From the NCBI GenBank assembly GCA_025456225.1, contig JALOLB010000039.1:1-37699 (forward strand): a stretch of DNA of 37,699 nucleotides, in the 5' to 3' direction. A program made the translations under genes and the position numbers. The notes under the pieces are model-generated. The model searched no databases. It was not told the origin of the DNA and saw only the letters and a list, made by a program, of their open reading frames with translations. Each line of letters opens with the position of its first letter. Within the stretch, counting starts at the first letter, position 1. Shown here in pieces: positions 34,092-37,699 of the stretch. Source of the DNA: Thermoanaerobaculaceae bacterium. GTDB taxonomy: Bacteria > Acidobacteriota > Thermoanaerobaculia > Thermoanaerobaculales > Thermoanaerobaculaceae.

Positions 34092-34185
34092 GAGGAGTGC
34101 GACACGTGGTCTGGACGGCCAGCGCAGGGCCGCGGTGCAGGTTGGGATGCCGGCCGCGAGCGAATCGAAGGCCGAGGCGCCAACG

Positions 34186-34212
34186 AAAACGGCCCACATT
34201 GCCGTGGGCCGT
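34186..34212 (-). terminator. Intrinsic terminator of the PKD-protein gene
   Basis: CGGCCCAC (34190-34197) pairs perfectly with GTGGGCCG (34204-34211) around a 6-nt loop, extended by one A-T pair. On the minus strand it is followed by TTTT (34189-34186). It lies about 26 nt beyond the stop of the large PKD protein, the expected position. Confidence 0.8.
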
Positions 34213-34237
34213 GTTCGAGGGTGCGTTGCGTTCGGGA

Positions 34238-37200
34238 TCAGGGGGCTTCTTGCGCCGGGACGAAGACCGGAGCGTTGGTCCCGTTGTTGACGAGGGAGCT
34301 GCCCAGGGCGATCGCGGCCCCCGGCTCGATCTCGACCTTGAGGATGACCTGGCCGAGGTCGTCCTCGGGGGTCAGGTCCGTGAAGAAGCTGTCGAGGGAC
34401 TTCTGCCAGTAGCCGTACTTCCCGGACGCCCAGAGCTGGCGCTCCTTGACGAAGGTCGGGTCGTCGGCCTTGGAGAGGGTCAGCTTGACGTCGTCGGCTG
34501 CCCAGCCGACCCCGGCGGGCTCGACGATCGTCACATTGGTCCGGAACCCCTGGCCGGATGTCTGGGCCGTCTTGCCGTTGTGGCGGAGGCCGGTGAAGTA
34601 GAGGGTCAGCTTCTTGTTGGTGGCCTGGTAGACCTGGTACACCATCACGAACTGGCCAAAGTCGTCGTACGGAGCGACTGCCCCCGTGTGGGTGCGGGCC
34701 GAGATGATCGGCAGCGGCTTGACGCCCCGGTAGACAGGATCGGCCTGGTAGAACCAGAGCGATGCCTTCGAGAACTCGATCTCCACCTTCGAGAGCACCC
34801 ACTCGAGGGAGCGGGTCTGCCCGGCCGGCAGGGTGAAGGTCCCGGACTCCTCGCGCGGCGAGGCGTCGGGCCGCTTCACGGCCAGCCTGAGATCCATGTC
34901 GTTCTCGGTGGGGTTGTACAGCGTGAGGTCGGTATTCCACAACGCCCCGTTGTTGCCCGGCAGATTGCGGGCGACGTCCATGACCATGAGGGACTGCGGC
35001 GAGCACTGCGAGCCTCCCACCGTGACATCCCTGGTGGCTGCCTGGGACTTGACGTCCGACCCGCTCTTGATGCGCCTCGAGATCAGCTTGACCGGGAAGG
35101 TTCGGCCGCAACGGAAGGTGTGCACCACCTCGGCCTTGTCACTGCCGGATGCGGTCTCGCCGTCACCGAAGTCCCAGATGTAGTAGTTGGGGTCGCCGTA
35201 GGTTGCGCCGGTCGCGGCGTTGAACGTCACGACCTGGGGGTTCTGGGCGTCGGCCACGTTCGACGTGAAGCTCGCGATGACCGGCCGCATGTCCGGGAAC
35301 ACCTTCACCGTGAGCGGCACCTGCGCCGAGGTCCCGATGCAGTTCGTGGCCTTCATGCGCACGATCTTGTCGCCCGGGGTCTGCCAGGTGTGGGTCGGGT
35401 TCGCCACCGTGTAGGTCGCCCACGGCGACTGGCTGAAGTCGGTCCACTCGTACGAGGTCGGGAAGTTGGTGGTCCCCGAGGGGTCGAACGTCACCGCCTG
35501 CCCCACGTACGGCTGGTCCTGCACCACCCCGCCGATCGTGACCTGGTCCTTGGGTTCCCAGGTGAAGCTCGCCACCGGCACCGCCGTGGCCTGGCAGACC
35601 GAGAACTTCCAGGTGGGGCTGGTTCCGGTGCCGCATGAGTTGAGGGCCTTGACATACCAGGTGCGCTCTCCGCTCGTGACGCTCGGCACCACACACTGTC
35701 GGGTGGTGATCCCCTGGCAGAGCCTGACACCGCCTACGTACACATCGTAGGTGAGAGAGTTGCCCGTGGCCGGGGCCGCCCACGTCAGCGTGACGTTACC
35801 CGGTGGGACGACGCCGTTGTCGGCCGGCGTCGGGTTGGTGGGCTGGCCCGGCGCCACACAGGGCTCGCCGACCGTGACGTTCGTGGCCGTCGATGACGCG
35901 CTGCCGCACGAGTTCCTGGCGGTTACCAGCCACGGGTACGGTCCTCCGTTCGCCACAGCGGTGGTATGGCTCGTGCCAGTCAGGCCGCTGGCCTTCTTGA
36001 CGAGACCGACGTACAGGTCGTAGGTCGGGGTCGGCGATCCGCTGGAGGCCGTCCAGGTGAACGTGACGTTGCCCGCCGGGACCGTCGCCTGGTGGGCCGG
36101 CGAGATGTTGGTGGGTGCAGTCGGCATCGTACACGCGGAGCCCACCGTGAAGCTCGCCTGTGCCGAGGTAGCCGACCCGCACGCATTCGACGCCTTGACC
36201 GTCCAGGAGTAGCTCCCGGCCGCCAACTGGGTGGTGCTGGTGCAGGAGTTGCCGGACGAGCTGCACACCTTCGCGAACTCCACGTAGACGTCATAGGTGA
36301 TCGGCGACGTTCCCGAGACCGTGGTCCACTGGAAGGTCACGGTGCCGGCAGGGACCGTCGTGTTCTTGGGCGACGAGGCGTTCGGCGTCCCCGGGCCCGT
36401 GCAGCTCGTCGGGCAGGTCCCGGTGTTGTTGACCGTGAGCTGCTGGCTGGCGATCGTCGTGTAGCTCGTGCCGTCCATCGAGATGGCAAGGGTGACGGTC
36501 TTGGTACCGGCGCTCTTGAAGCGGAACCCGGTGACACAGCCGAGAGTGCAGGTCCCCTCGATCACCGAGGCGTAGCCGGTGCACCCCGTCTCGCCGAAGC
36601 TCCACCGGGCCTTCTGGACATTCGAGGGCAGCCCCTCGCCCATGAACGACACCAGCGTGCCGATGTTGACGGTGCTGGGCGTCCAGGAAAAGGAGCCGCT
36701 GATGTCCGAGGCGGTGAACGTCAGGCTCGCCACGGCCTGGTCCACGGCCGGTGCCGACACCGCGGTGAGCTGGAGGGTGTACTGCTGCCCGTTCGTGAGC
36801 GTGTCGGCCGGGATCGTCGCGCCACTGGAGCACGGCACGCTCGCGGCCGACCAGGCGTTCGGCGTCAGGGCCCAGGAGCACGTCGCCGTGCTGCCCGAGG
36901 CCACCTGCCCCGTGAAGGTCAGGTTGAGGGGGCTGCCGATCATGGCGGTGCCGCCGTTCGTCACCGTGGTGGAGCCCTGGGTCGCGGTGAAGGCGGCGGT
37001 GACGGCGCCGGAGTGGACCGTCACCACGGAGGTGGCGACCGGTAACTGGAGGAACGGGTAGGACACAGCGGCGCCCACCTTGTAGTCCCCGGTGCTGTTG
37101 AGGGTCAGCTCCAGCGTGCCGTTCCCGTTGTTCACGTAGTCGGCGGTCGGGGCGACCGTGCACCCCGCCCCGGTGGGGCAGAGCTGCACGGTCCAGGCCG

Positions 37201-37699
37201 GGTTGGCGGAACCCCACGCGGGGTGGCCGTCGCTCGTGAGCGTGGACAAGCGCAGGCCGTAGCCCTGCAGCCACGAGCAGGAGGTGCACGCCTGCCAGCT
37301 TCCGCCCGGGGCCTTGACGTGGGTAAGCGTCAACCGAGACACCGGGTCGCCGCACAGGTACACCGAGCCCGTGGCGGTGAGCAGGTTCTGGGAGGCGTCC
37401 CGCACCTTGAGGGTCGCCGTGAAGGTGCCGGTCAGGTGGGTCGGGGAGGTCCAGGTCGTGGACCCGCCAAGCATGCTGCCGGTGACGTTCTCGTAGTACT
37501 GGCTCGGGCCGGTGATCACCAGCTCCTCGAGGGTCGTGCCGCTGCTCGACTGGTTGGTGAGCACGAAGCCGTCGCCCGGGAACCCCTTGACCGCGTCGGT
37601 GGGCGTCGCCGTGCACGTGGGAGTGCCCGGCATCCCGCTGGCCCGGGCCACGCCCAGGTTGGCCGTCGGCGTGGTCGACAGGCACGAGGTCTTGATGGT
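34238..37699 (-). CDS. Large secreted FN3-like/PKD repeat protein (N-terminus beyond window)
   Basis: 1153 residues are visible; the frame is open to the right edge, so the signal peptide and start lie outside. The first 430 or so residues are Ig-like, Cys- and Thr-rich. Three FN3-like repeats of about 90 residues follow (roughly 433-706; 'TYDVYVEFAK', 'TYDLYVGLVK', 'TYDVYVGGVR', each with 'NSCGxxxS' or similar). Then come PKD domains ('YEWTDFSQSPWATYTVANPT'; 'YYIWDFGDGETASGSDKAEV' near 840). A C-terminal domain of about 250 residues has 'GALWNTDLTLYNPTENDMDL' and 'LTLYFTGLRHNGKTAQTSGQ'. Such proteins are extracellular adhesins, matrix proteins or exoenzyme scaffolds; no catalytic domain is visible here. 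An intrinsic terminator follows directly. Confidence 0.88.
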   Translation of the reverse strand, partial: TIKTSCLSTTPTANLGVARASGMPGTPTCTATPTDAVKGFPGDGFVLTNQSSSGTTLEELVITGPSQYYENVTGSMLGGSTTWTSPTHLTGTFTATLKVRDASQNLLTATGSVYLCGDPVSRLTLTHVKAPGGSWQACTSCSWLQGYGLRLSTLTSDGHPAWGSANPAWTVQLCPTGAGCTVAPTADYVNNGNGTLELTLNSTGDYKVGAAVSYPFLQLPVATSVVTVHSGAVTAAFTATQGSTTVTNGGTAMIGSPLNLTFTGQVASGSTATCSWALTPNAWSAASVPCSSGATIPADTLTNGQQYTLQLTAVSAPAVDQAVASLTFTASDISGSFSWTPSTVNIGTLVSFMGEGLPSNVQKARWSFGETGCTGYASVIEGTCTLGCVTGFRFKSAGTKTVTLAISMDGTSYTTIASQQLTVNNTGTCPTSCTGPGTPNASSPKNTTVPAGTVTFQWTTVSGTSPITYDVYVEFAKVCSSSGNSCTSTTQLAAGSYSWTVKASNACGSATSAQASFTVGSACTMPTAPTNISPAHQATVPAGNVTFTWTASSGSPTPTYDLYVGLVKKASGLTGTSHTTAVANGGPYPWLVTARNSCGSASSTATNVTVGEPCVAPGQPTNPTPADNGVVPPGNVTLTWAAPATGNSLTYDVYVGGVRLCQGITTRQCVVPSVTSGERTWYVKALNSCGTGTSPTWKFSVCQATAVPVASFTWEPKDQVTIGGVVQDQPYVGQAVTFDPSGTTNFPTSYEWTDFSQSPWATYTVANPTHTWQTPGDKIVRMKATNCIGTSAQVPLTVKVFPDMRPVIASFTSNVADAQNPQVVTFNAATGATYGDPNYYIWDFGDGETASGSDKAEVVHTFRCGRTFPVKLISRRIKSGSDVKSQAATRDVTVGGSQCSPQSLMVMDVARNLPGNNGALWNTDLTLYNPTENDMDLRLAVKRPDASPREESGTFTLPAGQTRSLEWVLSKVEIEFSKASLWFYQADPVYRGVKPLPIISARTHTGAVAPYDDFGQFVMVYQVYQATNKKLTLYFTGLRHNGKTAQTSGQGFRTNVTIVEPAGVGWAADDVKLTLSKADDPTFVKERQLWASGKYGYWQKSLDSFFTDLTPEDDLGQVILKVEIEPGAAIALGSSLVNNGTNAPVFVPAQEAP

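Overview
The window is high-GC bacterial chromosome with short gene gaps. There are no rRNA, tRNA or CRISPR loci. The gene content is a MacAB/HlyD-rich set of ABC exporters, PEGA, SLH and PKD secreted proteins, a giant YD-repeat (RHS) protein, and a biotin transcarboxylase set. Together these suggest an Acidobacteriota-like organism, perhaps of the Thermoanaerobaculia or Holophagae. That placement is inferred from gene style; no marker gene is present.

Layout. (1) 1-4552, minus strand: three consecutive HlyD/MacA-type adaptor paralogs followed by a MacB-type permease that runs off the left edge, all joined by 4-bp start/stop overlaps. (2) 4654-8525, minus: carboxyltransferase, small cupin, OadA/5S-type carboxyltransferase and biotin carrier. 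This is the three-subunit set of a methylmalonyl-CoA:pyruvate transcarboxylase, with no Na+-pump subunit or biotin carboxylase in view. (3) 8664-9587: trmL lying between two blocks of a degenerate heptanucleotide repeat in opposite orientations. (4) 9699-11455, plus: a DUF438/hemerythrin/PAS protein and a DUF1858/DUF2249-like protein behind an FNR/DNR-type palindrome. (5) 11627-16160, plus: MacA-like adaptor, two MacB-like permeases and an ATPase. The first permease carries an out-of-frame internal deletion, and a third heptad block that can fold on itself separates the second permease from the ATPase. (6) 16232-17051, minus: a CDF metal exporter, also broken by an out-of-frame deletion.

(7) 17340-24793, minus: PEGA protein, PIG-L deacetylase, YfhO-like membrane protein, GNAT-like protein, GT2 glycosyltransferase and Wzt-like ATPase, which look like a surface-glycan locus. 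(8) 24939-26645: a REP-associated tyrosine transposase (RAYT) bracketed by outward-facing inverted 19-bp repeats, with further tandem copies beside it, and a small gene whose first codons lie in one repeat. (9) 26667-33974, minus: an SLH protein, a small secreted protein and a 1759-aa RHS protein behind a good sigma70-type promoter. The RHS protein has an unrecognised tip of about 190 aa and is followed by a small three-helix membrane protein in the position of an immunity gene. (10) 34238-37699, minus: a large FN3-like/PKD secreted protein, truncated at the right edge, with an intrinsic terminator.

The points most worth follow-up are the transcarboxylase cluster with its cupin, the heptad repeats, the RAYT with its repeats, the RHS tip with its candidate immunity gene, the FNR-type promoter in front of the hemerythrin/PAS gene, and the two out-of-frame deletions.
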